Shown: positions 1-8,534, numbered from the stretch's first letter. The stretch: DNA of 64,000 nucleotides from Microbulbifer sp. YPW1 (GCF_013367775.1 NZ_CP055157.1:3670001-3734000), one strand, 5' to 3'. Notes: generated by a model not told the origin, from the letters alone. Translations and numbers: made by a program.

Positions 1-3
1 CCT

Positions 4-1575
4 ATGTTCCAGTTTAACATTATGGAGCTGACAGCTCTTTGTGGTTTAGAGTCAGAATATGTTGCGTTAATTATCGAAGCGTTTTCTTCTGAAATTAATG
101 AAGGAATGGATGGGTTTAATAGCGTCGATGATTTTAACTATAAGAACGCATTTCCCATTCTTAAGCTAGAAGAAGATAGCTATGTTTCATTTCAGGGGTA
201 TAGCATTTGGGAGTCTCAATATGAAAGTCCTTTCTTTTGGTTCAACTCAGACAAAAGGTATAGGAGTCTTGCAAGTAAAAATAGAGGAGCTTTTACTGAA
301 GACTTCACGGCCGAAAGGTTGTCAGAGGTTTTCACTGAAAACAATGTGTATACAAATATAGATATATTTGACGGGAAGAATAAAGCTGCTGAAATTGATG
401 TCTTTGTTGTATTTGGAAACGCAGCAATTGTGATTCAGGCTAAATCAAAGAAGCTAACAATTGATGCTCGCAAGGGAAATAGTCTGCAGCTAAAGGAAGA
501 TTTTAAAAAGGCCGTTCAAGACGCCTACGATCAGGCTTATTTATGCTCAACCCTGTTAGATAAAGAAGGTGTGGTACTCAAAAATACTGACGGGGATATG
601 GTACACCTAAGGAATAAATTCGACGCTATATATCCTATATGCGTGGTTTCGGACTATTACCCGGCTCTTGCGGTACAAGCTAGAAATTTTCTTAAATATA
701 AGGCTTCAGGCAAGATTAAAGTGCCATACGTTATGGATGTATTTCTTGTTGATCTTCTAGCTGAAATCCTTGATACCCCTCTGTTTTTTCTGGATTACAT
801 TAGGAAAAGAGCGAGTTTCGGTGAGTCAATTTTATCTAATCACGAGCTGGTAATACTCAGCACCTATCTTAAGCAAAACCTCCACTTTGACGATAATCCC
901 GACTTGGTAGTATTAGAGGATAATATTTCTTCAGATTTGGAATTGGCTATGCTCGCAAGAAGAGAGGGTGAGGACTGCCCCTCAACTCCTCCAGGCATGC
1001 TCACAATTCACCAGGGAACTCACATAGGATCCATAATTGATGATATAAAATGTTCTGAGGAATTTGGATTACTTAACTTGGGCTATCACTTTCTTTCTTT
1101 GGGCGGTGAAAGTATTGGCGCACTTAATGATGCAATTGAGAAAATGATTCGCTTGTATGAGAAGGATAAAAGACATCACGATATAACAGCGCCATCAGTA
1201 GAACAAAAAACCGGCCTGACAATCCACTGCAACGAAGATCCCCTTGATTTAGCCTATAAGAAGTTGATCACACACTGTGAAAAGAGGAAATATTCAGTAG
1301 CAGCAGAGACCTGGCACGGTGTCAGTTTTAGTCCTTTGAGAAGACGGTTTAGATTTGCAACATATCACGCCTCTCCACATCAGCAATCTGCTGAAATGGA
1401 TGGTCTCGTATCGGATTTACCTTCTTTAGCTGATGCTCGCAAGATTGAGAACGGGAAATTTAAATTTTCCTCAAGAAATAGCGCAATAAATAAAGTTGCA
1501 AAAGTTGGTCGAAATGAAAGGTGCCCATGTGGCAGTGATAGAAAATACAAAAAATGCTGTTTAGGCAAATATTAA
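4..1575 (+). CDS. NERD/Mrr-like nuclease-related protein with C-terminal SEC-C zinc motif (start uncertain)
   Basis: 523 residues from the first visible ATG, three bases into the window, so the true start may lie upstream. Residues about 95-200 resemble the nuclease-related (NERD/Mrr, PD-(D/E)xK-like) fold: E130-I-D132, a hydrophobic strand, then Q145-A-K147, the usual QxK form of the catalytic core. The last 20 residues form a SEC-C zinc-binding motif with cysteines at 507, 509, 518 and 519. SEC-C tails occur on SecA and on many proteins of conflict systems, where they probably mediate protein or nucleic-acid contacts. The gene is AT-rich and is followed by three more AT-rich genes on the same strand. 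Nuclease activity is inferred from the motif only; the middle 300 residues are unrecognised. Confidence 0.7.
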   Translation: MFQFNIMELTALCGLESEYVALIIEAFSSEINEGMDGFNSVDDFNYKNAFPILKLEEDSYVSFQGYSIWESQYESPFFWFNSDKRYRSLASKNRGAFTEDFTAERLSEVFTENNVYTNIDIFDGKNKAAEIDVFVVFGNAAIVIQAKSKKLTIDARKGNSLQLKEDFKKAVQDAYDQAYLCSTLLDKEGVVLKNTDGDMVHLRNKFDAIYPICVVSDYYPALAVQARNFLKYKASGKIKVPYVMDVFLVDLLAEILDTPLFFLDYIRKRASFGESILSNHELVILSTYLKQNLHFDDNPDLVVLEDNISSDLELAMLARREGEDCPSTPPGMLTIHQGTHIGSIIDDIKCSEEFGLLNLGYHFLSLGGESIGALNDAIEKMIRLYEKDKRHHDITAPSVEQKTGLTIHCNEDPLDLAYKKLITHCEKRKYSVAAETWHGVSFSPLRRRFRFATYHASPHQQSAEMDGLVSDLPSLADARKIENGKFKFSSRNSAINKVAKVGRNERCPCGSDRKYKKCCLGKY

Positions 1576-1747
1576 AAATTTGGAAAATCTCTCTTTTAAT
1601 TAGAGCGAGTGGAGTCAGATAAATTTTGTGGCATAAAGTTGATTCAACGTGTGTGATGCCAACATCGTGATCTGGCCCATTGAGTTGACCTGTGATGCGT
1701 AGAAATTGCTTGCGGAGTTGGGGCACTAATGAATCGAGTCTAGATAA

Positions 1748-2893
1748 ATGAACCTAGAAGATAAAATTAATGGTCTGAACGAGCACTTCTTTTTTAAGGA
1801 GTTCACATATTCTAAAAATACCTTTAAGCGCCCGGATGGCCAAGAGGTTGAGATCGCTGATAGCATTGTTTACTTGGACGAAATATCGTTTATTTTTCAG
1901 CTCAAAGAACGAAATAATACTTTTCATAGCACTGAAGAAAAAGAAAGGAAATGGTTTAAGAAAAAAGTGCTTAAATTGGCAACGAAACAAATAAGGGATA
2001 CAGTTTCGTACATTAGAGACTATAAAAATGTTGTCCTGTCGAATAATAAGGGACACTCTATTGATATCTCGCTAGATAAATTGAAATCCCCTCACAAAAT
2101 AGTGATTCATAAATCCTCTGAACTCCTTCCTCAAGACTGTCAGAACACAAAATTTCACATTAGTGATTCTGTGGGTATTATTCACATTGTGCAGGAGCAT
2201 GACTATCTTGGCTTGGTACATTATTTGTTGACTCCTTCTGAGGTTTTTGAGTATTTTTTGTTCAGAGGCATGCTGGTTTATAAGCACGGTAATAATGTTA
2301 ATTCTATTCCAGAGCCAGCTTTGCTTGGTCAGTACTTGGCCGGCGATGAAGAAAGTTCACCTTCAGTGAAGTTCATGCAGCACATTGCTCAACTTAATAG
2401 AGAAGTAGAATCATGGGATATGACTGGTATTATTAAGCTATTCCCAGACAGAATGGTCGGTGAAGGGGGAGCTACGGATTACTATTTCATCGTAAAGGAA
2501 ATCGCTAAGCTAATGCGGAACGAGCTTTCCGCATTTAAGCAAAGGTTTATGCTTTCTTGGAATGCAGCAAAAGGCGATGAATCTGTTCTGCCTTATAGAT
2601 TTCTGGTGCCTAGATGTGAATGTAGCTTTCTATTTCTTCCTTTACCTCGAAGCGAAAAGGAAAATCGCCGAGATGCACTTATAAATTTTACCTATGCAAA
2701 CAAGTACGATCTCAAATCAACCAAGGCTATCGGTGCTTCATTCGTTGCCTCGGGAGATGGTTGGCAAGATGTTGAATGGTGCTATATAGAATCGCCTTGG
2801 GTTCAAGATGATGAATTTGATAAGGTACTTAGGGAAAACTATCCTTTTCGAGAAGTAAAAGAAAAGAGAATTGGTCGTTATGGTTTCGATTAA
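1748..2893 (+). CDS. Hypothetical protein with a possible N-terminal PD-(D/E)xK-like core
   Basis: 381 residues, no signal peptide or membrane segment. I do not recognise the family. Near the N terminus E18, D38 and Q51-L-K53 are spaced like the E...D...QxK residues of Mrr/NERD nuclease-related domains, with D38 and QxK on adjacent predicted strands. A lysine-rich helix follows (about 61-90). The C-terminal half is acidic and aromatic with no familiar motif. It lies 172 bp after the SEC-C gene on the same strand and shares its AT-rich composition, so the two may work together. The nuclease reading rests on motif spacing alone. Confidence 0.55.
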   Translation: MNLEDKINGLNEHFFFKEFTYSKNTFKRPDGQEVEIADSIVYLDEISFIFQLKERNNTFHSTEEKERKWFKKKVLKLATKQIRDTVSYIRDYKNVVLSNNKGHSIDISLDKLKSPHKIVIHKSSELLPQDCQNTKFHISDSVGIIHIVQEHDYLGLVHYLLTPSEVFEYFLFRGMLVYKHGNNVNSIPEPALLGQYLAGDEESSPSVKFMQHIAQLNREVESWDMTGIIKLFPDRMVGEGGATDYYFIVKEIAKLMRNELSAFKQRFMLSWNAAKGDESVLPYRFLVPRCECSFLFLPLPRSEKENRRDALINFTYANKYDLKSTKAIGASFVASGDGWQDVEWCYIESPWVQDDEFDKVLRENYPFREVKEKRIGRYGFD

Positions 2894-3211
2894 AGGTGCT
2901 TAATATGTGGTTGAGGCAGATCAGAGATATCGCATTTGTTTTGGATCCCGTTTATTTTTGAGTTCTTTTATTTTCAAATTTTTTCGATAATTGTGGTCAG
3001 AGTAATTTTTTGTCGCTATATGGAACAGTTGGTTTAGGTAGCAAACCTTTACTGTGGCCCGAAATATCGATTTGCGTGCATCGGATTGAGGTCCATATAG
3101 GCCAGTCAAATATCGGGGTGGCACTTTATGCTACCATGGGTCCGCTGGTAAAACCTTACTCTGATTCCAAGATTTCCAGATCGATTTTGACCGACATAGT
3201 TTTTAATTCAA
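2894..3211. other. AT-rich intergenic stretch
   Basis: About 318 bp between two island genes. It contains T-rich runs near 2955-3010. One open frame crosses it (3010-3267) but overlaps the next gene out of frame and has no recognisable features, so I do not call it. It probably holds the promoter of the AlbA_2 gene, but no clean -35/-10 pair is evident. Confidence 0.4.
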
Positions 3212-4564
3212 ATGGTAGTTATGCCTCTAACACAACTGAACAACCTGCGAGAGTACGAGCTAATTGAGCGAATGGCCCTTTTTACCGATGTGAATGCAGT
3301 CGTATCAGGTGTTTTTCGAGGTGTCTACACAGAGAATAATAATCAATGGTCAATGCTGCTAGGCGTAATTACGCTGGATGGCAGCATGGACTGCAGGAAA
3401 TTATCCCCTTGTCATTATAAGTATCCGAAGTATCAGTTTGTTTGCCGGTCAATAGTGGGATCGACGTTGGCTGAGTTGATCAGGGGGCTTGAAGGCAATG
3501 CTGGTCTGTCCATTTTTGGCATTCCCGACTTGGGTAAACGAGAATCTAACCTGACCTGGACAGAGAGTTTAATTCCAAGTCACGCTCATGAGGAGATGGT
3601 TCCCATCCGACGCCTCTCCTCCCGTGTATGCTCCGATGTGCATTATCACGATAGTAAGTTGGTGGCGTATGGTATGCCGTTTCACCGGTCGGCGTTTTCA
3701 TTTATAAAAGAGTTCTTTGGATGGGATAAATTTCACGGTTCTAGTGATGGCAGAAAAGGTGAGCTTTTCATTGACATTCCCGATCGGCGAGGCCGCCTAG
3801 TTCTATCTGAAGAAGATATTTCTTTTCACTGTGGCGATGACGATGAGTTATCAGTCGTGGGTGCCATTGACGGCGATCAAGTTTCCTTAGTGAGCCCACA
3901 AGATAAATATTATTTCGAGCAGGAGAAAGCCCTGGATGTAGAGCTATGGTTAGTGACAAACACCAATGAGATTGTTGATTACTGCTCTTCAACCGAATGG
4001 GAATATCGATATGGCAAAGAATTGAATAACACTGATCGAACACAGCTATTGGATACTATTTCGGCAGGAGAAAGTGAACACTGCGAATTTAAGACATACA
4101 TCGATCTCGTCAATAAAGACACTAAAGCCTTTGAGTTGGAAAAAACGGTATGTGCGCTTTCCAACCACCAGGGTGGCAAGCTGTTTATTGGTGTAGATGA
4201 TGAAACCCTCATTGTTGGGATTAATGAGAGATGCAAGAAAGGTTATAAATGTCTGCCTAGAGAAGCTGCAGAGTCCTACCAAAAAGCTGTTGAGAAGCGC
4301 TTGCAGGAGTCACTGGCCAAGAATAAATGCTTCAACACCTTCCTCATCGAACATAATGAGCTTATTGTTCTAGTCGTGAATGTACACAAATCCAATGGCC
4401 TCAATTATCTAGTTTCAACAAGGGATGCCTATATCCGGCGTGGTGCCTCTTCACAGAAAATGACACCGACAGAGATTCAGGCTTTTCCTGCTGAGCGAGA
4501 TGCGTTCGGGCGTGAGTTTTTCGCGACGGAATTCAGCGCAGAGTGGGTGCCTACTGATGGCTAG
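3212..4564 (+). CDS. Schlafen AlbA_2 domain-containing protein
   Basis: 450 residues. The C-terminal part (about 285-410) is an AlbA_2 (Schlafen-type) domain: a GESEHCEFK segment (286-294), then the FELEKTVCALSNHQGGKLFIG run (307-327) ending in an acidic GVDDE, the usual AlbA_2 signature. Such domains occur in Schlafen-like nucleases and in prokaryotic regulators and defence proteins. Here the domain is C-terminal and the first 280 residues are unrecognised, whereas common bacterial versions carry it N-terminally followed by a GHKL-like or winged-helix region. Two ATGs (3212, 3221) could serve as start. It sits between the nuclease-like pair and the SMEK gene, all AT-rich and on one strand. 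Confidence 0.7.
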   Translation: MVVMPLTQLNNLREYELIERMALFTDVNAVVSGVFRGVYTENNNQWSMLLGVITLDGSMDCRKLSPCHYKYPKYQFVCRSIVGSTLAELIRGLEGNAGLSIFGIPDLGKRESNLTWTESLIPSHAHEEMVPIRRLSSRVCSDVHYHDSKLVAYGMPFHRSAFSFIKEFFGWDKFHGSSDGRKGELFIDIPDRRGRLVLSEEDISFHCGDDDELSVVGAIDGDQVSLVSPQDKYYFEQEKALDVELWLVTNTNEIVDYCSSTEWEYRYGKELNNTDRTQLLDTISAGESEHCEFKTYIDLVNKDTKAFELEKTVCALSNHQGGKLFIGVDDETLIVGINERCKKGYKCLPREAAESYQKAVEKRLQESLAKNKCFNTFLIEHNELIVLVVNVHKSNGLNYLVSTRDAYIRRGASSQKMTPTEIQAFPAERDAFGREFFATEFSAEWVPTDG

Positions 4565-4744
4565 TATTCAGTATTGGAGTCCGATATTGGGCTCGGAGTA
4601 AAATTGTGACGTTCCATGCCTCTATGGAATCTACTGTCGAAAAGATTGGACTGACTCAAACATTCTACAAGTATCTGAGCTATATAGGCGCGCCTTATGA
4701 ATAAACTGTTAGGTGGTATTTAGGCGCATGAGTAAGGATTTATT

Positions 4745-5743
4745 ATGACAATTAAATCAGCAAAGAATTTTGAAGAGATCGTAATGTATCTATCTGTGCT
4801 TAGATACATATTTAAATCTAGAAGTAAGCGCGGTTTATATGATTTAAATAAGCAAGCAGAGCCATTTTTTAAAAATCTATTCAATCTCATTTATTCTTGG
4901 GATCTTATGGATTTGAATGAAATACAAAATAATTATCCAGCTATAGACTTAGGCGACAAGAAAGAAGGGGTTTGTGTACAGATTACTGCCGAAAGAGGGT
5001 CGCCAAAAATAAGAAGAACCATAAAAAAATACAATGAAAAGATGTTGTATAAAGAATATGGACGATTAGTTTTCTTTATTCTTACAGACAAAAAGGCGTA
5101 TTCATCTGAATTTGACACAAAAAATAAATTTGAGTTCAGCAAAGAGCGTGATATATGGGATATAGATGATGTCTTAGAGGTGGTTGAGAATGCTGATTTT
5201 GACACCATAGAATCAGTACACTCCTTTCTAAAGAAAGAACTTTCATCTATAGTCAGGCTGCTAGCCGATAAGGGTAGTTTGCTTTCGCAAATAGAAGATA
5301 TCAACGGTATCCAGCCCAAAAACTCATTGGGTTTTTTACGACATTTGGAGTTCGATGCGGATGAATTAGAGCAAGGACACACCGAAGTCTTGAATCTCTA
5401 TAACAAGATAAATGCTCTATCTATTCGAAGCCGAGAATATTTATATGTCTTGTTGACTAGGGCTCACACTGAAAGTGTGTTTGGAGGTGATAGGTTTTAT
5501 GCTCTTCCTGCAGATATAGAAAGCTATGCGGGATTGTCAAGAGACGAGGCGGTAGAAGAATGTCAGATCTTGGAAGCGAATAACTTGGTTTATTTTGAGA
5601 ATGAAGATTATCCACCAAGAATAGAGATATTTCGTCCCATGGATGTTGGCATTGATATGTTTGTCATGTTGAAAGAGTATCTGGATGAAGATAGCTTTAA
5701 GAGCCTTATCATCAAATGTGACTTTAGTAGCCTGGATGGCTAG
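4745..5743 (+). CDS. SMEK domain-containing protein
   Basis: 332 residues with a clear AAGGA ribosome site 6-10 bases before the ATG. The N-terminal 150 residues match the SMEK domain pattern: an opening helix, a 'NNYPAIDLGD' motif, then a 'GVCVQIT' strand and a lysine-rich 'IRRTIKKY' helix. SMEK domains are found in bacterial conflict loci, often beside nucleases or in ABC three-component systems, and are thought to be a nuclease-like or sensing module. The C-terminal part looks helical, possibly winged-helix (about 215-300). It is the last gene of the AT-rich block, and RAYT-associated repeats begin 18 bp after its stop. Confidence 0.65.
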   Translation: MTIKSAKNFEEIVMYLSVLRYIFKSRSKRGLYDLNKQAEPFFKNLFNLIYSWDLMDLNEIQNNYPAIDLGDKKEGVCVQITAERGSPKIRRTIKKYNEKMLYKEYGRLVFFILTDKKAYSSEFDTKNKFEFSKERDIWDIDDVLEVVENADFDTIESVHSFLKKELSSIVRLLADKGSLLSQIEDINGIQPKNSLGFLRHLEFDADELEQGHTEVLNLYNKINALSIRSREYLYVLLTRAHTESVFGGDRFYALPADIESYAGLSRDEAVEECQILEANNLVYFENEDYPPRIEIFRPMDVGIDMFVMLKEYLDEDSFKSLIIKCDFSSLDG

Positions 5744-5760
5744 CGAAGTGCTTCACTTGA

Positions 5761-5788
5761 AAATAAATGGGGACAGATCAACATTATG
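5761..5788 (+). repeat. RAYT-associated short repeat, copy 1
   Basis: A short AAATAAATGGGG-(A/T)-CAGATCAACATT sequence 18 bp after the SMEK gene. The same sequence recurs at about 5908 and 6261. In many gammaproteobacteria this kind of 'AAATGGGGTCAGA' sequence abuts REP-associated tyrosine transposase genes, and both other copies here sit directly beside transposase remnants. Confidence 0.6.
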
Positions 5789-5907
5789 CCGTTAATTGAA
5801 TTGGGTTCGTTAAACGCAAATATTATGATTTGAACCCATTTCTCTTGCGCTGTTTGTACGGTGAGGGTATTCACCTGACTGTTGCCTCGTAGGTTCTGTC
5901 TAGTTTC

Positions 5908-5936
5908 AAATAAATGGGGTCAGATCAACATTGTGA
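5908..5936 (+). repeat. RAYT-associated short repeat, copy 2
   Basis: Second copy of the AAATAAATGGGGTCAGATC sequence, followed by 'ACATT(G)TGACA'. It lies about 70 bp upstream of the first transposase remnant. The stretch between here and the transposase start closely matches 6290-6360, before the second remnant. Confidence 0.65.
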
Positions 5937-6008
5937 CATCCATTTTCACCGGCTAGGGTTTTACATCCGTTAGTCTATGGCCATAGCATAAAGGGAAGGG
6001 AAAGCTCG

Positions 6009-6308
6009 ATGGCCAGATTACCGCGCCTCGGGCCTGCAGGGATTCCGCAACATGTTATACAGCGGGGTAACAACCGGCAGGTTTGCTTCTGTTCAGAACA
6101 GGACATGATCGCCTACGCTGGTTGGCTAAAACAGTATGCAAAGAAATTCGATATTCAGGTACATGCCTGGGTGTTGATGACCAATCACGTCCACCTGCTG
6201 GTAACCCCGCAGTCTGATCAGGGTGTTAGCAAGATGATGCAGGCCCTTGGGCGTATTTACAATAAATGGGGTCAGATCAACATTATGACACCCATTAGCA
6301 CCCACTGA
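6009..6308 (+). pseudogene. Truncated REP-associated tyrosine transposase (RAYT), copy 1
   Basis: The frame encodes the start of a Y1_Tnp/RAYT transposase: MARLPRLGPAGIPQHVIQRGNN, then 'HAWVLMTNHVHLLVTP' with the HVH metal-binding (HUH) pair. Full-length relatives are about 200-300 residues. Here homology stops after about 85 residues at 'ALGRIYNKWG', where the sequence runs into another copy of the AAATAAATGGGG repeat. The remaining residues to the stop are repeat-derived. The catalytic tyrosine region is missing, so it is inactive unless helped in trans. Confidence 0.8.
6261..6290 (+). repeat. RAYT-associated short repeat, copy 3 (inside copy 1 of the transposase)
   Basis: Third copy of the AATAAATGGGGTCAGATCAA sequence. 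It replaces the rest of the first transposase and begins the leader of the second remnant, so it marks the recombination point between the two units. Confidence 0.65.
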
Positions 6309-6356
6309 GTTTTCCTTCGATTAGTCTATGGCCATAGCAAAAAAGGAAGGGAAAGT

Positions 6357-6562
6357 TCGATGGCCAGATTGCCGCGCCTTGGACCTGCAGGGATTCCGCA
6401 GCATGTCATACAGGGGGCAACAGCCGGCAGATTTGCTTCTGTTCAGAGCAGGATATGATCGCCTAGGTCGGTTGGCTAAAACGGTATTCAAAGGAGTTCG
6501 ATATTCAGGTACATGCCTGGGTGTTGATGACCAATCACGTCCACCTGCTGGTAACTCCGGAC
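6357..6562 (+). pseudogene. RAYT transposase remnant, copy 2
   Basis: Near-repeat of the first RAYT, starting again at the ATG before 'ggccagattgccgcgcc' and ending at 'cacctgctggtaac'. Several single-base indels (for example around 'acagggggcaacagcc') destroy the frame. At 6563 homology stops and a segment leading to the membrane-protein gene begins. The same junction occurs before the second membrane-protein copy at about 9488. Confidence 0.75.
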
Positions 6563-6578
6563 ATATGAGGTTGGGTTC

Positions 6579-7259
6579 ATGGATGGGAAACCACTAGACA
6601 CAGAAATTGATCACCACACGGCTAAATTGATCGTGGGATTGATCGCTTTGTCACTGGCGAGTTTTACGGACTTTCTGACGCCTGGGGTCAGTATTAGCTC
6701 GATTAGTCTGTCATATCATTTAACGGATAATGCCCGAGATGTATTCGTTGGATCTCTCTGCGTTATATCGGCTTTTCTCTGGTCGTATAATGGCTATTCC
6801 TTGTTTCAAGCTGTCTTAAGTAAGGTCGGAGCTGTCGCTGCCGCGGCAGTGGCTTTTTTTCCGTGCGATTGCTTTGCAGGTCGGGGTATTGAAGTGGTGG
6901 ATAGAGAAACCACGGTGGCTGGGATTGTCCATACGGCATCGGCAATTTCAATGTTCATTATCCTTGCAATTTTTTGTTGGCTGTTTTATCGGAGAGCTAA
7001 AGAAAAAAACTCTAAACAGGCGAAGATTAGGGGGCTAATTTATAGAATTTGCGCTGTAGCTATTGTTGGCGCAATGGTCGTGCAGTTGCTCGATTCTCTA
7101 CAGTGGGTAGATTTTAGCGGTATTACTCACCGGTTGACTTACTATGTCGAAGCGACAGGTTTGTTTGCCTTTGGTATTGCCTGGGTGACAGCTAGTCGCA
7201 TGTTGCCATTTATTACTAATGAAGATGAGCACATAAAAATCGAGCTTTCTGCAAGGTAA
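6579..7259 (+). CDS. Multi-pass membrane protein of unknown function, copy A
   Basis: 226 residues, GAGG eight bases before the ATG. About six hydrophobic segments are visible: near residues 12-30, 48-66, 70-92, 107-130, 147-165 and 180-200. An FFPCDC motif lies in the third loop. I do not recognise the family. A close paralogue lies at 9510-10190; the two differ mostly in the loop after FFPCDC and in scattered substitutions. Both are preceded by the same transposase scar, so one arose by segmental duplication. Composition is intermediate between the AT-rich island and the GC-rich chromosome. Confidence 0.65.
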   Translation: MDGKPLDTEIDHHTAKLIVGLIALSLASFTDFLTPGVSISSISLSYHLTDNARDVFVGSLCVISAFLWSYNGYSLFQAVLSKVGAVAAAAVAFFPCDCFAGRGIEVVDRETTVAGIVHTASAISMFIILAIFCWLFYRRAKEKNSKQAKIRGLIYRICAVAIVGAMVVQLLDSLQWVDFSGITHRLTYYVEATGLFAFGIAWVTASRMLPFITNEDEHIKIELSAR

Positions 7260-7383
7260 CTGATTTTATGCGGTTGTGTTCATTTCTCGGTATTGGTTAT
7301 TTTCTGTTCTTTTGCGAGTAAATTCAGCGGCGATTCAGTTGTGTCGGGTTAGAAAGCAGGTGTGAATCCAAGGAAAACGCACC

Positions 7384-8475
7384 ATGCGCCAGATCCCATA
7401 CCGATTACTCGCCGCTCTCACCATCACTTTGACGCTCGGTGGCTGTGTCACCTACCCAGCTACGCCGGTGGTCGTCGGGAACACCTATGTCCGGAAGGCT
7501 CCTCCGGTTTACTCCTATTCAGTGATCACTGATCCCGGCTATCGCTACTACGACGATACCCTCGGCGTTTACGTATTCTACGACCGTAGCGACGTTTTCT
7601 ATCGACAGGGGCATTACTATCGTTGGCACCATGACCATTGGATCAGTGCCAGTCACTGGCGTGGCCCCTGGTATCCGGCCCCGAATCTGTATATCTCGGC
7701 AAACTTCAACGATCGCTGGCATACGCGCTTGCGCCGCCACGGCCATCGCTATGCCGGAGGACACCACGACAGACCGCCGCGCCGGCACGGACATAACGAC
7801 GGTTACAAGCGGCGGGATTCGCATGACGGTAACGCGCATCGAGATGATCGTCGTGGGAAGGGCCTGGATCGTCGTGAGAAGGGCTGGGAACGTCATGAGA
7901 GGGGCCAGGATCAACGTGAGAGGGTCCGGGATCGTCGCGAGTTGGTTCTGGACCGTCGTGAGAAGGTTCGGGATCGTCGTGAGAAGGGCCTGGATCGTGG
8001 CCGAGGCGGCGAACATGGGTTTGCTGGCATAGCCGAGCCCAAGCGGCGGGCGCTTCAGGTGGAGAATCGGAGCGGGGATCGCCGTGTTGAACGCCGGAAT
8101 CCTCCTCGAAATCCAAGTCGGAACGAGCGCGCAGTGAAATTTGCGGACAAGCCAACCGGCAATCGCGGCCCACGAGTTGTCCCTGCAGTAGAGCGTCCGG
8201 CAACTGATCGCCGCACGGTGCGTGAGAAGCCCAAGCAACAAAATAAGCGCAGCCATCCCAAGCCCCAGCGCAATGCGCCAAAAGATCGCCGCAATGAATC
8301 CGCAAAGGCAGCTCCGCACGAGGAGGGCGAGCAGCCAAAGAACGAGCGACCAAAGAAAAAAGAAGCGGAAAAGAAAAAGAAGTCCCAAAAGAAAACGGAT
8401 AAGCGCGATGAGGTGCGCATGGTGCGTGAGCCGCTTAATGGCCGGTTCAATGAAGCTCGCCGTCGGATCGATTGA
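7384..8475 (+). CDS. Lipoprotein with aromatic N-terminal domain and basic repeat tail
   Basis: 363 residues, AGGA ribosome site. A lipoprotein signal ends with LTLGGC (Cys21). Residues 22-125 are rich in Tyr, Trp and His ('YRYYDDTLGVYVFYDRSDVFYRQGHYYRWHH' broken into strands), as in small periplasmic or outer-membrane YXW-type proteins. From about 130 the protein becomes extremely basic and charged: seven copies of a 7-residue unit around 'DRREKGL', then Lys/Arg/Pro-rich sequence to the end. The tail is probably disordered and could bind polyanions such as LPS or nucleic acid; this is inference. Long open frames on the other strand and in frame 2 are by-products of the GC-rich repeat. Confidence 0.7.
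   Translation: MRQIPYRLLAALTITLTLGGCVTYPATPVVVGNTYVRKAPPVYSYSVITDPGYRYYDDTLGVYVFYDRSDVFYRQGHYYRWHHDHWISASHWRGPWYPAPNLYISANFNDRWHTRLRRHGHRYAGGHHDRPPRRHGHNDGYKRRDSHDGNAHRDDRRGKGLDRREKGWERHERGQDQRERVRDRRELVLDRREKVRDRREKGLDRGRGGEHGFAGIAEPKRRALQVENRSGDRRVERRNPPRNPSRNERAVKFADKPTGNRGPRVVPAVERPATDRRTVREKPKQQNKRSHPKPQRNAPKDRRNESAKAAPHEEGEQPKNERPKKKEAEKKKKSQKKTDKRDEVRMVREPLNGRFNEARRRID
7846..7992 (+). repeat. Seven tandem copies of a 21-bp unit
   Basis: Inside the lipoprotein gene, a 21-bp unit based on GATCGTCGTGAGAAGGGCCTG is repeated seven times without gaps (starts 7846, 7867, 7888, 7909, 7930, 7951, 7972), with a degenerate eighth at 7993. Units 1, 2, 6 and 7 are nearly identical. The unit is a multiple of three, so copy-number changes would alter tail length without breaking the frame. 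Confidence 0.85.
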
Positions 8476-8491
8476 TTCTGTCCAGAAAATA

Positions 8492-8507
8492 GGGCGCCGA
8501 AGCGCCC
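8492..8507 (-). terminator. GC hairpin between convergent genes
   Basis: GGGCGC-CGAA-GCGCCC. Read on the minus strand it is GGGCGC-TTCG-GCGCCC followed by TATTTTC, a UUCG-tetraloop intrinsic terminator for the minus-strand gene ending at 8535. It lies 17 bp after the lipoprotein stop and may also serve that gene, although the plus-strand T-tract is poor. Confidence 0.65.
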
Positions 8508-8534
8508 AAATAACAGCTGAAAGGGAGGTCGCGA

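Noticed and set aside
3010..3267. 85-codon frame in the AT-rich gap
   Set aside because: Overlaps the start of the AlbA_2 gene out of frame and lacks a ribosome site or any recognisable feature.
4560..4745. Possible integron attC-like site (GTTAGGT near 4708 within an imperfect GCGCC...GGCGC repeat)
   Set aside because: No matching RYYYAAC partner at the required distance and no integrase gene in the window.
7519..8388. Long minus-strand and frame-2 frames over the repeat lipoprotein
   Set aside because: Produced by the 21-bp repeat read in other frames; only the plus-strand frame has a signal peptide and ribosome site.
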